From NCBI GenBank assembly GCA_018399055.1, contig CP073762.1, positions 868,001 to 932,000 of the forward strand: a DNA stretch of 64,000 bases, written 5' to 3'. The stretch comes from Simkaniaceae bacterium. Its GTDB lineage: Bacteria > Chlamydiota > Chlamydiia > Chlamydiales > Simkaniaceae. A program made the translations under genes and the position numbers. Below the pieces are notes generated by a model. It was not told the origin of the DNA. It worked only from the letters and a program-made list of their open reading frames with translations, and did no database searches. How positions within the stretch are numbered: position 1 is the first letter of the stretch; every line of letters begins with the position of its first letter. Of this stretch, positions 16,896 through 27,107 are shown in pieces.

Positions 16896-17264
16896 TCATA
16901 TCTTGCGATCTTGTCTCGAAAAATTTGCCTTTTTTCTTCGCAAGCCTTGGGATGATTGAGTGTTTTTTTTATAGCTAATTCTTAGCCGCTTCATGGCACA
17001 ACGAATACCTGAAGTGCTTACATTGAGACGATGTGCTCGTTCATAGTTGAAGGCATCAGGGTATTTTGTGATATCTTCCATCAAGGTCTCTCTATCAATC
17101 TTTGTTGCAGGTCTGATTTTAGTCCGTCTCGGCTCTAATCTCTTAGACCAGAGAAACACACTATTTACACTTACACCAAAACGCTTTGCCACCTGGGCAA
17201 AGCTTAAACTTTCTTTACTTCGGATCGATAGTACTTTTTTTCTAAAATCTAGCGAATATGTCAT
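16896..17264 (-). CDS. IS630 transposase, DNA-binding part (orfA)
   Basis: 122 codons. The N-terminal helix-turn-helix YSLDFRKKVLSI...SFAQVAKRFGVSVNSVFLWSKR is the usual IS630 DNA-binding domain, followed by RPATKIDRETL and a second helical segment. After RISYKK the zero frame diverges into NTQSSQG and ends at 16896, whereas the alternate frame continues into the catalytic domain. An identical split is present in the second copy, which favours programmed slippage over random mutation. Confidence 0.85.
   Translation of the reverse strand: MTYSLDFRKKVLSIRSKESLSFAQVAKRFGVSVNSVFLWSKRLEPRRTKIRPATKIDRETLMEDITKYPDAFNYERAHRLNVSTSGIRCAMKRLRISYKKNTQSSQGLRRKKANFSRQDRKI
16963..16970 (-). promoter_or_regulatory. 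A8 slippery run in IS630 transposase mRNA
   Basis: Eight T on the plus strand, i.e. A8 in the transposase coding strand, between the codons for SYKK and the frame switch. Loss of one A during transcription (or a +1/-2 shift) joins orfA to orfB. The same A8 occurs in the second copy at 18906-18913. Confidence 0.65.
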
Positions 17265-17356
17265 TCAAAAAAGTATAACTAAAACAATATATTTTAGCTA
17301 TAACGCCAGAGTAAGAAGACTTGTTCCAAGCAATGCCCCTACTGCATTTGTCCGCC

Positions 17357-17365
17357 CTTTTGCTC
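17357..17365. repeat. Target-site duplication, left side of IS256 element
   Basis: CTTTTGCTC, repeated at 18717-18725 on the other side. The intact IS630 copy has a single version of this sequence, confirming that it is a duplicated target. Confidence 0.9.
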
Positions 17366-18716
17366 GAGATATAACCGAATGTTGTGTCTGGGAATAAATG
17401 AACGTACCCTTGGGAAGTTGAAAAAATTTCCAGAAAAAGGAGTACGCTCATGGAAAAGTATGATAAATTACCAGGATTTCAGCAAGGTTTAGAAGAGATA
17501 GTGCGAGAAGGAGCGCGAAAGATGCTGCATCAAGCGATTGAAAGTGAAGTAGAAGAGTTTATAAAACAGTGCAACAGTTCAAAAGATGAAAATGGCCATA
17601 TGATTGTGAAGAGGAACGGCTACCTTCCAGAAAGAGAAATCCAAACTGGAGTAGGTCCGATAAAAGTCAAAAAGCCTCGGGTTAAAGGAGAAGAGTTCAC
17701 AAGTGCGATCTTGCCAAAATATATGAGGCGGGCCCCAAGCATTGATGCTCTAATTCCAGCCCTTTATCTCAAGGGTATTTCCACAGGGAATATGAGCGAA
17801 GCTTTGGTGGCTATATTGGGGGATCAAGCTAAAGGACTGTCTGCAACAAATATTTCTAGGCTGACCAAGATTTGGGAAGAAGAGTATGCAGAGTGGCAAG
17901 ACCGGGATCTATCAAGTAAAGAGTACATTTACTTTTGGGTGGATGGAATATATTTCAATGTGAGGCTCAGTAGTGATCGCCCTTGCTTGCTTGTTATCAT
18001 AGGGGCCCTTGCTGATGGAACAAAGGAAATGGTTGCTATTTACGACGGAGAAAGAGAGAGTAAACTCTCTTGGAAAACAGTATTGCAGCAGCTTAAATCC
18101 AAGGGACTTAAACAAGGTCCAAAGCTGTCAGTTGGAGATGGGGCTCTAGGGTTTTGGGCTGCTTTAGAAGAGGAATTTCCTGGGTGCGATCAACAACGTT
18201 GCTGGGTACATAAAACCGCCAACATCCTTGATAAGATGCCCAAGTCGGTCCAAGTTGATGCTAAGTCAATGATCCATGATATGTATATGTCTCCAACAAA
18301 AGAAGAGGGAATGAAAGCGATGAATCGCTTCATTTCCCTCTATGAAGCAAAGTATCCAAAGGCATGTAAATGCCTGAAGAAAGATAAGGATCAGCTCTTC
18401 ACTTTCTATGATTATCCAGCCCAGCATTGGCAGCACATCAGGACTACAAACCCGATAGAATCAACCTTTGCAACGATTAGGCACCGGTCAAGACAAACAA
18501 AGGGATGTGGCTCCAGAATAGCAACTTTATCAATGGTGTTTAAGCTCTCAATGTCAGCAGAATCCCATTGGAGAAAACTTCGTGGCAGTCAGATGATTCC
18601 AAAGGTTATGAATGGAGTCGAATTTAAGGACGGAGAAGAACTAAAGAAAGTGGCTTAAAAATGAAGAAAACCGAGGGTATGCTTAGACGCTCAGACACAA
18701 CATTTGACAATATCTC
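17366..18716 (+). mobile_element. IS256-family (Mutator-type) insertion sequence, complete
   Basis: 1351 bp bounded by imperfect 25-bp inverted repeats. The left end begins GAGATATAACCGAATGTTGT, and the reverse complement of the right end is GAGATATTGTCAAATGTTGT; both continue GTCTG. It is flanked by the 9-bp direct repeat CTTTTGCTC. It contains one intact transposase gene, so it may be active. Confidence 0.93.
17450..18658 (+). CDS. IS256-family transposase
   Basis: 402 aa Mutator-type transposase. Features include EVEEFIKQCN near the N-terminus, RNGYLPEREIQTGVGPIKVKKPRV, the catalytic Asp in YFWVDGIYFNVR, the second Asp in LSVGDGALGFW, RCWVHKTANILDKMP, and the C-terminal TTNPIESTFATIRHR carrying the catalytic Glu. 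Length is typical for the family. AAAAAGGAG lies eleven bases upstream. It appears intact and in frame throughout, so this element should be able to transpose. Confidence 0.95.
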   Translation: MEKYDKLPGFQQGLEEIVREGARKMLHQAIESEVEEFIKQCNSSKDENGHMIVKRNGYLPEREIQTGVGPIKVKKPRVKGEEFTSAILPKYMRRAPSIDALIPALYLKGISTGNMSEALVAILGDQAKGLSATNISRLTKIWEEEYAEWQDRDLSSKEYIYFWVDGIYFNVRLSSDRPCLLVIIGALADGTKEMVAIYDGERESKLSWKTVLQQLKSKGLKQGPKLSVGDGALGFWAALEEEFPGCDQQRCWVHKTANILDKMPKSVQVDAKSMIHDMYMSPTKEEGMKAMNRFISLYEAKYPKACKCLKKDKDQLFTFYDYPAQHWQHIRTTNPIESTFATIRHRSRQTKGCGSRIATLSMVFKLSMSAESHWRKLRGSQMIPKVMNGVEFKDGEELKKVA

Positions 18717-18725
18717 CTTTTGCTC
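18717..18725. repeat. Target-site duplication, right side of IS256 element
   Basis: CTTTTGCTC, identical to 17357-17365; the IS630 sequence resumes here with CCCAATCATG. Confidence 0.9.
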
Positions 18726-18838
18726 CCCAATCATGAGTGCCAAAACAACGCTCTCCTATTTTGGAGTAACCATGAGTTCGGGGCATATCATGGGCAAACC
18801 CACTTTCATCAATGTATACAATGGGTTTTCCAAAACAT

Positions 18839-19207
18839 TCATATCTTGCGATCTTGTCTCAAAAAATTTGCCTTTTTTCTTCGCAAGCCTTGGGATGATT
18901 GAGTGTTTTTTTTATAGCTAATTCTTAGCCGCTTCATGGCACAACGAATACCTGAAGTGCTTACATTGAGACGATGTGCTCGTTCATAGTTGAAGGCATC
19001 AGGGTATTTTGTGATATCCTCCATCAAGGTCTCTCTATCAATCTTTGTTGCAGGTCTGATTTTAGTCCGTCTCGGCTCCAATCTCTTAGACCAGAGAAAC
19101 ACACTATTTACACTTACACCAAAACGCTTTGCCACCTGGGCAAAGCTTAAACTTTCTTTACTTCGGATCGATAGTACTTTTTTTCTAAAATCTAGCGAAT
19201 ATGTCAT
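18839..19207 (-). pseudogene. IS630 transposase orfA of the damaged copy
   Basis: 122 codons, nearly identical to 16896-17264 (Leu for Ser near the end is the only amino-acid difference I see). The catalytic half is cut by the IS256 insertion at 18717 and lacks its 3' part, so no working transposase can be made from this copy, although orfA itself is open. Confidence 0.85.
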
Positions 19208-19275
19208 TCAAAAAAGTATAACTAAAACAATATATTTTAGCTGTAATACCATTTATCAAAAATAAAGGGTCGAAG

Positions 19276-20781
19276 TTACTTCGGGGTGTCTTCAGGGGCG
19301 TTGTATGGATGGGGATCGGTATGGGTGAGTTTTTCTTGGATGAGTCTTTTTAGAAATGGGGCAAGCAGAAAGAGCACTAGTCCTGCAATGATAGCACTCC
19401 AACCAAGAAAATTAAAGGTCTCAGAAAAGCTGGGATTTGTTTCAAGAGGATTACTGAGTTTAGTTCTATCAAAGCCTAATTGTGAAAAGTAGTTTGATAG
19501 GGTTGCCGAGACTCCAACAACCATAAGCCACGTTCCCATCATAAGCCCTTGGAGTTTGCAAGGAATCAACTGCCCAATCATCGCATATCCAATTGGAGAG
19601 AGGAGGATCTCTCCAAGACTTTGAAGAATATAACTTACAATCACCCATGAAAATCCTGAAATACCTTTAGAATCAGCAAAGTGAATTCCAAGAGGTAGGA
19701 GGGCAAATCCAATTCCAATTAAAATAAGGGCCATCGCAAACTGAATAGGAATGCGGATGGTATACCCTCTTTCTCGGAGTTTTTTACAAAGATAGGCAAG
19801 GGTGGGACCAGCCACAATGATGATAATCGTATTTATATTGAGAAGCCACTGAGGGGGGACTGTAAATCCCATTACAGTTCGATCGACATTGTGAAGGATA
19901 AATAGGGTAAGTCCCATTGGTGCCATTTGATAGAGGGTCCAAAACACGAGCGAAGCTAAACAGAGAATAAAGTAGGCCCAGATTTTTTTCCCTGCATCTT
20001 TTACGCGCTGCTGAAAGGCAATTCCGGCAATGATGAGAAACATAATAGCCCCTACAATAATGATAAACTCATTGCTAAATCCAGAATGATTGATGAGCCA
20101 TCTAAGAGCAAGGCTTAGCGCAATAAGCATCAGAATTCCCATGACCCCAAGGCGGAATTGTTTGTTAGCCGTGGTGTGCGTAAGGTGGGTTCCCACATCT
20201 TTGAGGTATTTCCAGTTAGACAAAGTGAGCAAGAGGGTAACCACGTTGCTGACGCCTGCAACCAAAAAGAGAATCGAATAGTTTTCATAGATCTGAAAGA
20301 TCCCACTCATAGTGAAGCCGATCAGGAATCCAATATTCATTCCACTATAATTCCATAGAAATGCTGTCTCGCGATTTTTATCATGAGATTCAAATAGCTG
20401 AGTGAGCATGCAGTTCACGCACGTTACGTTGAGTCCACATCCCGTTAAAAAAATGGCTAATCCCCAATAAAGAGATTCGAGATTTACCATAGCAAGGATG
20501 ATGCATCCTGCTGTTTGAAAAAGCATTGAGATGGAAAAAAGCAACCGGTAACTGAGGAAGCGACCCCCAATATACCCTCCCAAGAGGTGGAGAAAATAAT
20601 TAAAGGCTACAAATGACCCAGTAATGGCAATCGCTGTGTCTGCTCCCAAATGAAGACCCCTAGTGGTAAAGAGGACGAGTGTTGAATAGAGAACACTGAA
20701 ACTTAAAGTAGAGAAAATTTGGATCACAAAAAGTGTCCGCATTCCTTGCATTTTGTCTTTGGTGAATGGCAGGTGGGTCAT
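19276..20781 (-). CDS. POT/PTR-family proton-dependent oligopeptide transporter
   Basis: 501 aa MFS-type protein with about 12-14 hydrophobic helices. The N-terminal half has FVAFNYFLHLLGGYIGGRFL, the family's helix 2-3 region with a conserved GGxxGDRxx-like segment, and FLTGCGLNVTCVNC. The C-terminal half has SYILQSLGEILLSPIGYAMIGQLIP, close to the PTR2 signature with its Glu in helix 10. Import of di/tripeptides coupled to protons in the inner membrane is the family role. The ATG overlaps the stop of the upstream gene (ATGA at 20778-20781), so the two are co-translated. The gene is directly next to the IS630 remnant but is intact. Confidence 0.85.
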   Translation of the reverse strand: MTHLPFTKDKMQGMRTLFVIQIFSTLSFSVLYSTLVLFTTRGLHLGADTAIAITGSFVAFNYFLHLLGGYIGGRFLSYRLLFSISMLFQTAGCIILAMVNLESLYWGLAIFLTGCGLNVTCVNCMLTQLFESHDKNRETAFLWNYSGMNIGFLIGFTMSGIFQIYENYSILFLVAGVSNVVTLLLTLSNWKYLKDVGTHLTHTTANKQFRLGVMGILMLIALSLALRWLINHSGFSNEFIIIVGAIMFLIIAGIAFQQRVKDAGKKIWAYFILCLASLVFWTLYQMAPMGLTLFILHNVDRTVMGFTVPPQWLLNINTIIIIVAGPTLAYLCKKLRERGYTIRIPIQFAMALILIGIGFALLPLGIHFADSKGISGFSWVIVSYILQSLGEILLSPIGYAMIGQLIPCKLQGLMMGTWLMVVGVSATLSNYFSQLGFDRTKLSNPLETNPSFSETFNFLGWSAIIAGLVLFLLAPFLKRLIQEKLTHTDPHPYNAPEDTPK

Positions 20782-21443
20782 AAAAAGGGAATGACTCCTT
20801 TGATGATATCAACAGGAGCCTCAATGATAGATTTGAGCCCTTTCTGCAAAAAGATAGATTGCATCATTTTCTGCACGATTATTTCTGAAATTTCTTGAGT
20901 GGGAATTCCCTTATCGGAGCTGATATTGTCAAATTCAAGGCGTTCAATGGGGGAAAGGTGATGAAGTTTCCCATCGGAAAGGATTAAGTCGATTTGAATA
21001 TTGGTGAGAATAAGCTTTTTTATGAGGGCTGATCTTTCTACTGAGAGAGGGCTTTTATGATCGACTGCCATATTTCCCATGAGCGTTTGCCAATTGCCTT
21101 CAGTCTGGTCTTTATTGTAGATCTGAATATTGATGTAGACACTGTCCAAGTGAATTTGGGTAATCAAAATAGGGTCTTCAAAGTACTGCTTATATGGAGC
21201 ATCTACTTTGATGCTTTTTACCCTCATTGCAGTGGGAAGTCTTGCTGGCGTGGGATTGGCGATCATAATATCGTCAATCGTGAAGCTATCTTTCTTCCAA
21301 ATGACATCCTTAACTGAAACAGGTGTCATTGTCTTTTTTGAGATGATTTCTGCAAGGATCATAGAAGAGTTCAAGTAGGCGAGATAGCCTAGCCCTGCAA
21401 TGACTAGGATGGTGGCAACAAGGATTGCAATAATTTTCTTCAT
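20778..21443 (-). CDS. Membrane-anchored AsmA-like protein of unknown function
   Basis: 221 aa. One N-terminal membrane anchor (IIAILVATILVIAGLGYLAYL, residues ~4-24) and a periplasmic domain of alternating strands: PVSVKDVIWKKDSFTIDDIMI, MRVKSIKVDAPY, ITQIHLDSVYINIQI, LIKKLILTNIQIDLIL. This pattern recalls the AsmA/DUF748 lipid-transport families, but no signature is strong enough to name one. It precedes the POT transporter with a 4-base overlap. The groEL terminator lies between it and groEL. Confidence 0.65.
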   Translation of the reverse strand: MKKIIAILVATILVIAGLGYLAYLNSSMILAEIISKKTMTPVSVKDVIWKKDSFTIDDIMIANPTPARLPTAMRVKSIKVDAPYKQYFEDPILITQIHLDSVYINIQIYNKDQTEGNWQTLMGNMAVDHKSPLSVERSALIKKLILTNIQIDLILSDGKLHHLSPIERLEFDNISSDKGIPTQEISEIIVQKMMQSIFLQKGLKSIIEAPVDIIKGVIPFL

Positions 21444-21470
21444 ACTCCCACGGATAAATCATCGAGGCAT

Positions 21471-21507
21471 AAAAAAAAAGCACTTCCAGTTAGGAAGTGC
21501 TTTTTTT
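21471..21507 (-). terminator. Terminator of the groES-groEL operon
   Basis: GCACTTCC (21480-21487), loop AGTTA, GGAAGTGC (21493-21500), flanked by nine A (21471-21479) and seven T (21501-21507). On the reverse strand it lies 20 bases after the groEL stop and ends in a long U-run. It is symmetrical and could act in both directions. Confidence 0.95.
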
Positions 21508-21527
21508 CTTGAAGAGAGTAAGGAATA

Positions 21528-23165
<1,638 letters not shown>

Positions 23166-23177
23166 TTATCCTTGTTA

Positions 23178-23492
23178 TTATTCTTCAATTGTTGCAATAA
23201 CGTCACCAGCACGAAGAACAACATATTCTTCATCATTTACGGTCACTTCTTGTCCAGAATACTTATCCATTAAAACCTTGTCTCCAACCTTAACAGGCAT
23301 GGGAAGGGTTTTGCCTTCATCTGTGATTTTCCCACTGCCGATGGCAATAACAGTTGCAACTTCCTGTTTCTTTTTCGCGCTATCAGGAAGAATAATGCCC
23401 CCTTTGAGAGTCTCTTCTTGTTCAATTCTTTGAACAAGAAGTCGGTCTCCAAGAGGTCTGAGAGAGATTTTCTTTTCAGCTTTTTGAGTCAT
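23178..23492 (-). CDS. groES: Co-chaperonin GroES
   Basis: 104 aa, starting at ATG 23492, which has GGAG upstream; the frame extends to 23573 without a ribosome site. The blocks RPLGDRLLVQRIEQEETLKGGIILPDSA, the mobile loop region, GDKVLMDKYSGQEV and EEYVVLRAGDVIATIE are diagnostic. It caps the GroEL ring. It is the first gene of the two-gene operon, with a CIRCE operator ~85 bases upstream. Confidence 0.98.
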   Translation of the reverse strand: MTQKAEKKISLRPLGDRLLVQRIEQEETLKGGIILPDSAKKKQEVATVIAIGSGKITDEGKTLPMPVKVGDKVLMDKYSGQEVTVNDEEYVVLRAGDVIATIEE

Positions 23493-23576
23493 TTGGGTTA
23501 CTCCATTATTGTTAAGAATTGGGTTTCTATTTACAACCGCCAGTCTAACTGACGCAGGAATTATTTTCAACATAAA

Positions 23577-23603
23577 TTAGCACTATTTAAATTTAAGTGC
23601 TAA
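23577..23603 (-). promoter_or_regulatory. CIRCE operator (HrcA binding site)
   Basis: TTAGCACT (23577-23584) and AGTGCTAA (23596-23603) separated by 11 bases. Consensus CIRCE is TTAGCACTC-N9-GAGTGCTAA; here only the innermost C/G pair is replaced by A/A, and the overall spacing is exact. It lies upstream of groES and 70 bases from the divergent pepF start, so the heat-shock repressor HrcA probably controls groES-groEL and may affect pepF. Confidence 0.93.
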
Positions 23604-23672
23604 GTAGGGAGTTTTTGTTTGCGAAAGAAAACTTGATTGCATACCCTGATCTTTCAATTCATAGGAGAATTT

Positions 23673-25487
23673 ATGGCTAAAGAACGTAAAGAAGTAAGTG
23701 CTGAAGATACATGGGACGTTGATTCACTATACCCTAATCTAGAGGAATGGGAAAAAGATTTTACCAAGCTGACAAAAAATAAATCCGATGTTTCACGGTG
23801 GCCCCATCTTGCCTCATATCAAGGAAAAATTGGAGAAGGGCCGGGAAAACTTTCTACGCTTCTTGCAGAAACAAACGAGATTGAAAGATCTCTCTATAAA
23901 CTCTATACCTATGCCCACCTCCGCCATGATGAAGATGTTGCCAATGACATTCACAAAAATGCCTACGACAGGATATCCCTTCTCTATTTCGACTTTCAAA
24001 ATGAAACCTCTTGGGTTCAGCCAGAGATTCTTCAGCTTCCTGAGGAAACGTTTAATCGGTATCTTGAGGACAAATCGCTCTTGGACCATCGTATTCAACT
24101 CGAAAAACTTTCTGCTCTTAAACCTTACACACTCACTTCCGATAAGGAGCATCTGCTCTCTCTTGCGAGCAAGGCTCTTGATACACCATCCAAAGCCTTT
24201 GGAGTGCTTAACAATGCTGAACTGAAGTTTGAGCCTGCAAAAGATGAAAAAGGGAAAGAGCATGAGCTCACTCATGGAAGCTACTCTCTCTATCTCCAGT
24301 CAAAGGATCGCACTTTAAGGAAAAATGCAGTCCTCAATCTTCATAAGAAATTTAGGGAATTTGAAAACACTATTTCCGAGCTCATTAATGGGCAGATTCA
24401 GGGGCATATCTTTCAGGCCAAAGCCCGGGGATATGATTCTGCTCTTCATGCAGCTCTTACCCCTCATCAAATCGACGTGGAGGTTTATCACAATCTTGTC
24501 TCAACAGTGAGAAGTAATATTTCACCTCTTCATAAGTATATCTCTCTAAGAAAAAAGCTTCTGGGTCACGATCAACTCCATTTTTATGATCTTTATACCT
24601 CTCTAGTTCCTAAATACGAGAAGAAATACTCTTACTCTGAAGGGGCAGAGCTCGTTCTTGATGCAATAAAGCCTCTCGGCCAGAAGTATCATGAAATCTT
24701 AGAAAGAGGATTTGGCCCTGAAAGGTGGGTAGATCGTTATGAAAATGCACGTAAGAAATCGGGAGCTTACTCAAGTGGATGTTATGATAGCGTTCCCTAT
24801 ATCCTGATGAATTTTCAAGGGACATTGCGGGATGTTTTTACCCTCGCTCATGAAGCTGGACATAGCGTCCACTCCTACCACAGCAATAAGGGGCAGCCCT
24901 TTCAGTACTCAAACTATTCCATCTTTGTAGCAGAGGTTGCATCAACTTTTAATGAAGAACTCTTGTTTCGCCACCTAATGGAAAAGGCAGAGTCTCACAA
25001 GGAAAGATGTTACCTTCTGAATCAAAAGATAGATGATATCCGCGCCACTCTTTTCCGACAGACGCAGTTTGCTGAGTTTGAACTCACGCTTCATACTTTA
25101 GCAGAAAAAGGAGTTCCACTGAACGCAACAACCCTAAAAGAAACCTATCGCAAACTCAATCAAGACTATTATGGGAAGGGCCTTTTCTTAGATCCCGAAA
25201 TTGATGTTGAGTGCCTCCGTATTCCTCATTTCTATTACAACTTCTATGTGTATCAATATGCGACAGGAATTAGTGCTGCTTATGCCTTAGTTGAGCGGCT
25301 CATGAAAGAAGGAGAAAAAGCTCAAAAAGATTATCTGAAATTTCTCTCCTCTGGATCTTCGCACTATCCTGTAGATTTGCTGGAAATGGCTGGGGTTAAC
25401 ATGAGAGAAAATGATCCTATTGAGAAGCTTATTAAACGCTTTTCATCGCTTGTTGATGAATTCGAAAAAGAAATTAATGCTTGCTGA
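23673..25487 (+). CDS. pepF: Oligoendopeptidase F
   Basis: 604 aa from ATG 23673, which has AGGAG upstream; an upstream ATG at 23637 has none. The zinc-binding HEAGHS motif (His393) with YDSVPYILMNFQGTLRDVFTLAHEAGH before it, and a downstream Glu in FVAEVASTFNEELL, define M3 family peptidases of the PepF group. It degrades short peptides in the cytosol. Its position next to groES-groEL is the chlamydial arrangement, though here transcribed divergently. The promoter lies in the short gap with the CIRCE operator. Confidence 0.96.
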   Translation: MAKERKEVSAEDTWDVDSLYPNLEEWEKDFTKLTKNKSDVSRWPHLASYQGKIGEGPGKLSTLLAETNEIERSLYKLYTYAHLRHDEDVANDIHKNAYDRISLLYFDFQNETSWVQPEILQLPEETFNRYLEDKSLLDHRIQLEKLSALKPYTLTSDKEHLLSLASKALDTPSKAFGVLNNAELKFEPAKDEKGKEHELTHGSYSLYLQSKDRTLRKNAVLNLHKKFREFENTISELINGQIQGHIFQAKARGYDSALHAALTPHQIDVEVYHNLVSTVRSNISPLHKYISLRKKLLGHDQLHFYDLYTSLVPKYEKKYSYSEGAELVLDAIKPLGQKYHEILERGFGPERWVDRYENARKKSGAYSSGCYDSVPYILMNFQGTLRDVFTLAHEAGHSVHSYHSNKGQPFQYSNYSIFVAEVASTFNEELLFRHLMEKAESHKERCYLLNQKIDDIRATLFRQTQFAEFELTLHTLAEKGVPLNATTLKETYRKLNQDYYGKGLFLDPEIDVECLRIPHFYYNFYVYQYATGISAAYALVERLMKEGEKAQKDYLKFLSSGSSHYPVDLLEMAGVNMRENDPIEKLIKRFSSLVDEFEKEINAC

Positions 25488-25538
25488 AAAACCGCAGGAA
25501 GGGTATTTGTTAAGCAGAAGTTAAAATCCCATAAAGTT

Positions 25539-25823
25539 ATGAGTACTGATTCAAAAGTAAACAAGCCCATTGTTATCCTCAATAATAAAGGGCTTCACAC
25601 CAGACCTGCAACAGAACTCGTGAAATGTGCGCAAAATTTCAAGGCGCAGATTTTCCTTGCTTATCAAGGACTCAATGTCAATGCCAAATCCCTTTTAGGG
25701 ATTCTTATGCTTGCTGCTACTCGTGGAGCTAGAATCGAAGTTGAGGCAGAGGGGCCAGATGCTGCCGAAGCTGTAGAAGCCCTTGCTGCTCTTGCAAGAA
25801 ACCGCTTTAATATTCGCTACTAA
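25539..25823 (+). CDS. ptsH: Phosphocarrier protein HPr
   Basis: 94 aa. GLHTRPA with phosphorylatable His20 and NAKSLLGILML with regulatory-type Ser51 are the two HPr signatures; EGPDAAEAVEALAAL is the C-terminal helix. It accepts phosphate from PEP via enzyme I and passes it to PTS permeases or regulators. Enzyme I, HPr kinase and PTS permeases are not in this window. It is downstream of pepF with a 51-base gap. Chlamydiae typically have a partial PTS, so a regulatory role is likely. Confidence 0.96.
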   Translation: MSTDSKVNKPIVILNNKGLHTRPATELVKCAQNFKAQIFLAYQGLNVNAKSLLGILMLAATRGARIEVEAEGPDAAEAVEALAALARNRFNIRY

Positions 25824-25959
25824 TAATCAAGTTTTAAGAATGAGAACATTGTAGGTTTTGTAGCATCGGTTTAGTAGCTAGCTACTAGACCAAAGTGGAA
25901 GCGAAACCCTCGGCTAGGCTCTGTTCTCTAATTGCGCGCAAGAGATTCTCTCGATTTTT

Positions 25960-26136
25960 CTAAAATAACAGGAATTTTCCAGTGTTCTCTCCGGGGTCTT
26001 TTTCTGAGGAAGATATTTTTTCTCCTCGCCCCAACATGAACTCCGAATAAAATGAGCAAACAATGTTGAAAACGGCATTTAAGTGCCAACAGAGCCTCGT
26101 TTTACTCATTTCTTCGGTATTCTTGTTTTGATTCAT
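25960..26136 (-). other. Small frame or guide-RNA region downstream of the IS110 transposase
   Basis: A 58-codon frame (starting MNQNKNTEEMSKTRLCWHLN) begins 28 bases after the transposase stop, with AGGAAA upstream. It has no recognisable domain. In IS1111-type elements this position carries the structured bridge RNA, so the frame may be accidental. The two readings cannot be separated from sequence alone. Confidence 0.35.
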
Positions 26137-26163
26137 AATTTATTTCCTATGCCTTAACACTTA

Positions 26164-27075
26164 TCATGCTGCTTTTTTGACAGCTTCTCCATATCGGAAT
26201 TCTTTTTCCTCAATAAGCATTCGATGCATTATCACAGATAGCTTTCTGCCAACAGCTAAAGATGCTTTTTTGATTCCTTTTTTTTTCATAAGCTTCAGCC
26301 CCCAAGCTTTAAGCCTACTCCATTTTTTGGTCCTCGTTATAAGAACAAGACCAGCTTCGGTTAAAAGGGACCTCAGTTCTTTCGAGCCACATCTCGAGAT
26401 GCGACCCAACCTGCACGTCTCTCCAGATGAATACTGCGTTGGCGTCATTCCAAGGTATGCTCCGACAGTACGAGAATTGGGAAAACGACGAGGGTCATGA
26501 ATTTCTGCTTTATAAGTAAGTGCTACAATGGGTCCAACACCTGGAATTGTCATCAGTAAACGAACTTCTCTATCTTCTTTAGATATTTTTAGTAATTCCT
26601 TGTCGATTTGAGAAATCTTCTGATTCAATGCGTCAAAAAGTTCAAGCATTCCCTCCATAGTCTCATGAACCAAAGGATTTAATTCATGGATACGAAACTT
26701 CACTACTTCATGAAATTTCGCTGGTCCTACAGAACCTAGGCGTATTCCATAAGCTTTCAAGACTCCTCGGACATGGTTTTTAATATCAGTCCTTTGCCGT
26801 ATTAAACAATGTCTCATAGCAAGAACAGCCCCTCTGTCAATAGCCTCTTTAGGTTTATCATGCACTCTAGAAAACATCCCTGTCCTCATAGCATTTGCAA
26901 TCCCTCTCGCATCATTTTTGTCAGTTTTGTTTATATTGACGGAAAGAATAGCATCCACACAAACAACATTCAAGGTTCTTTCTCGAAACCCTTGCATTAA
27001 GTAATGACTCAATGAGCCGCTCTCGAACCCAACAAGCTCTATTTTTAAACCGGTTTTTTCAATGGCATCTGCCAA
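26164..27075 (-). pseudogene. IS110-family transposase, N-terminally truncated
   Basis: 303 codons. RuvC-like residues present: Glu in LVGFESGSLSHYL and Asp-Asp in DKNDARGIANAM. The C-terminal Tnp_20 domain is complete, with TIPGVGPIVALTY, a YLGMTPTQYSSGETCRLGRISRCGSKELR segment and its nucleophilic Ser. The frame can be read upstream as GATHETVISTEPHTLADA without a start codon, back to a TAA near 27147. The family's opening 'Y.GIDVS' strand, carrying the first catalytic Asp, is absent in all frames. A ribosome site plus ATG at 27107 opens only a 20-codon frame out of phase. The enzyme is therefore probably inactive. Confidence 0.75.
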
Positions 27076-27107
27076 AGTATGGGGCTCAGTAGAAATAACT
27101 GTTTCAT

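Larger units (their letters stand above)
16417..17300 (-). mobile_element. IS630-family element, complete copy
   Basis: 884 bp. The ends are inverted repeats: left TAGCTAAGTTGATATGATTTAG and, as the reverse complement of the right end, TAGCTAAAATATATTGTTTTAG, both continuing into TTATA. They are flanked by TA dinucleotides (16415-16416 and 17301-17302), the target duplication of IS630/Tc1 elements. It carries a two-frame transposase. Sequence after 17302 continues as an internal piece of the same element, so this copy was probably inserted inside another copy. Confidence 0.85.
17301..19243 (-). mobile_element. IS630-family element, damaged second copy interrupted by IS256
   Basis: Fragments 17301-17365 and 18717-19243 together match the orfA half and a small part of the orfB half of the neighbouring IS630 copy almost perfectly. 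The right end matches the IS630 end, and TA (19244-19245) follows it. The 3' part of this copy is missing. The IS256-family element sits between the two fragments with a 9-bp duplication. The structure fits insertion of one IS630 into another, loss of the duplicated part by homologous recombination, then IS256 insertion. Confidence 0.8.

Noticed and set aside
27105-27107. Ribosome site plus ATG as the real start of the IS110 transposase
   Set aside because: Opens only 20 codons in a frame that is not the transposase frame.
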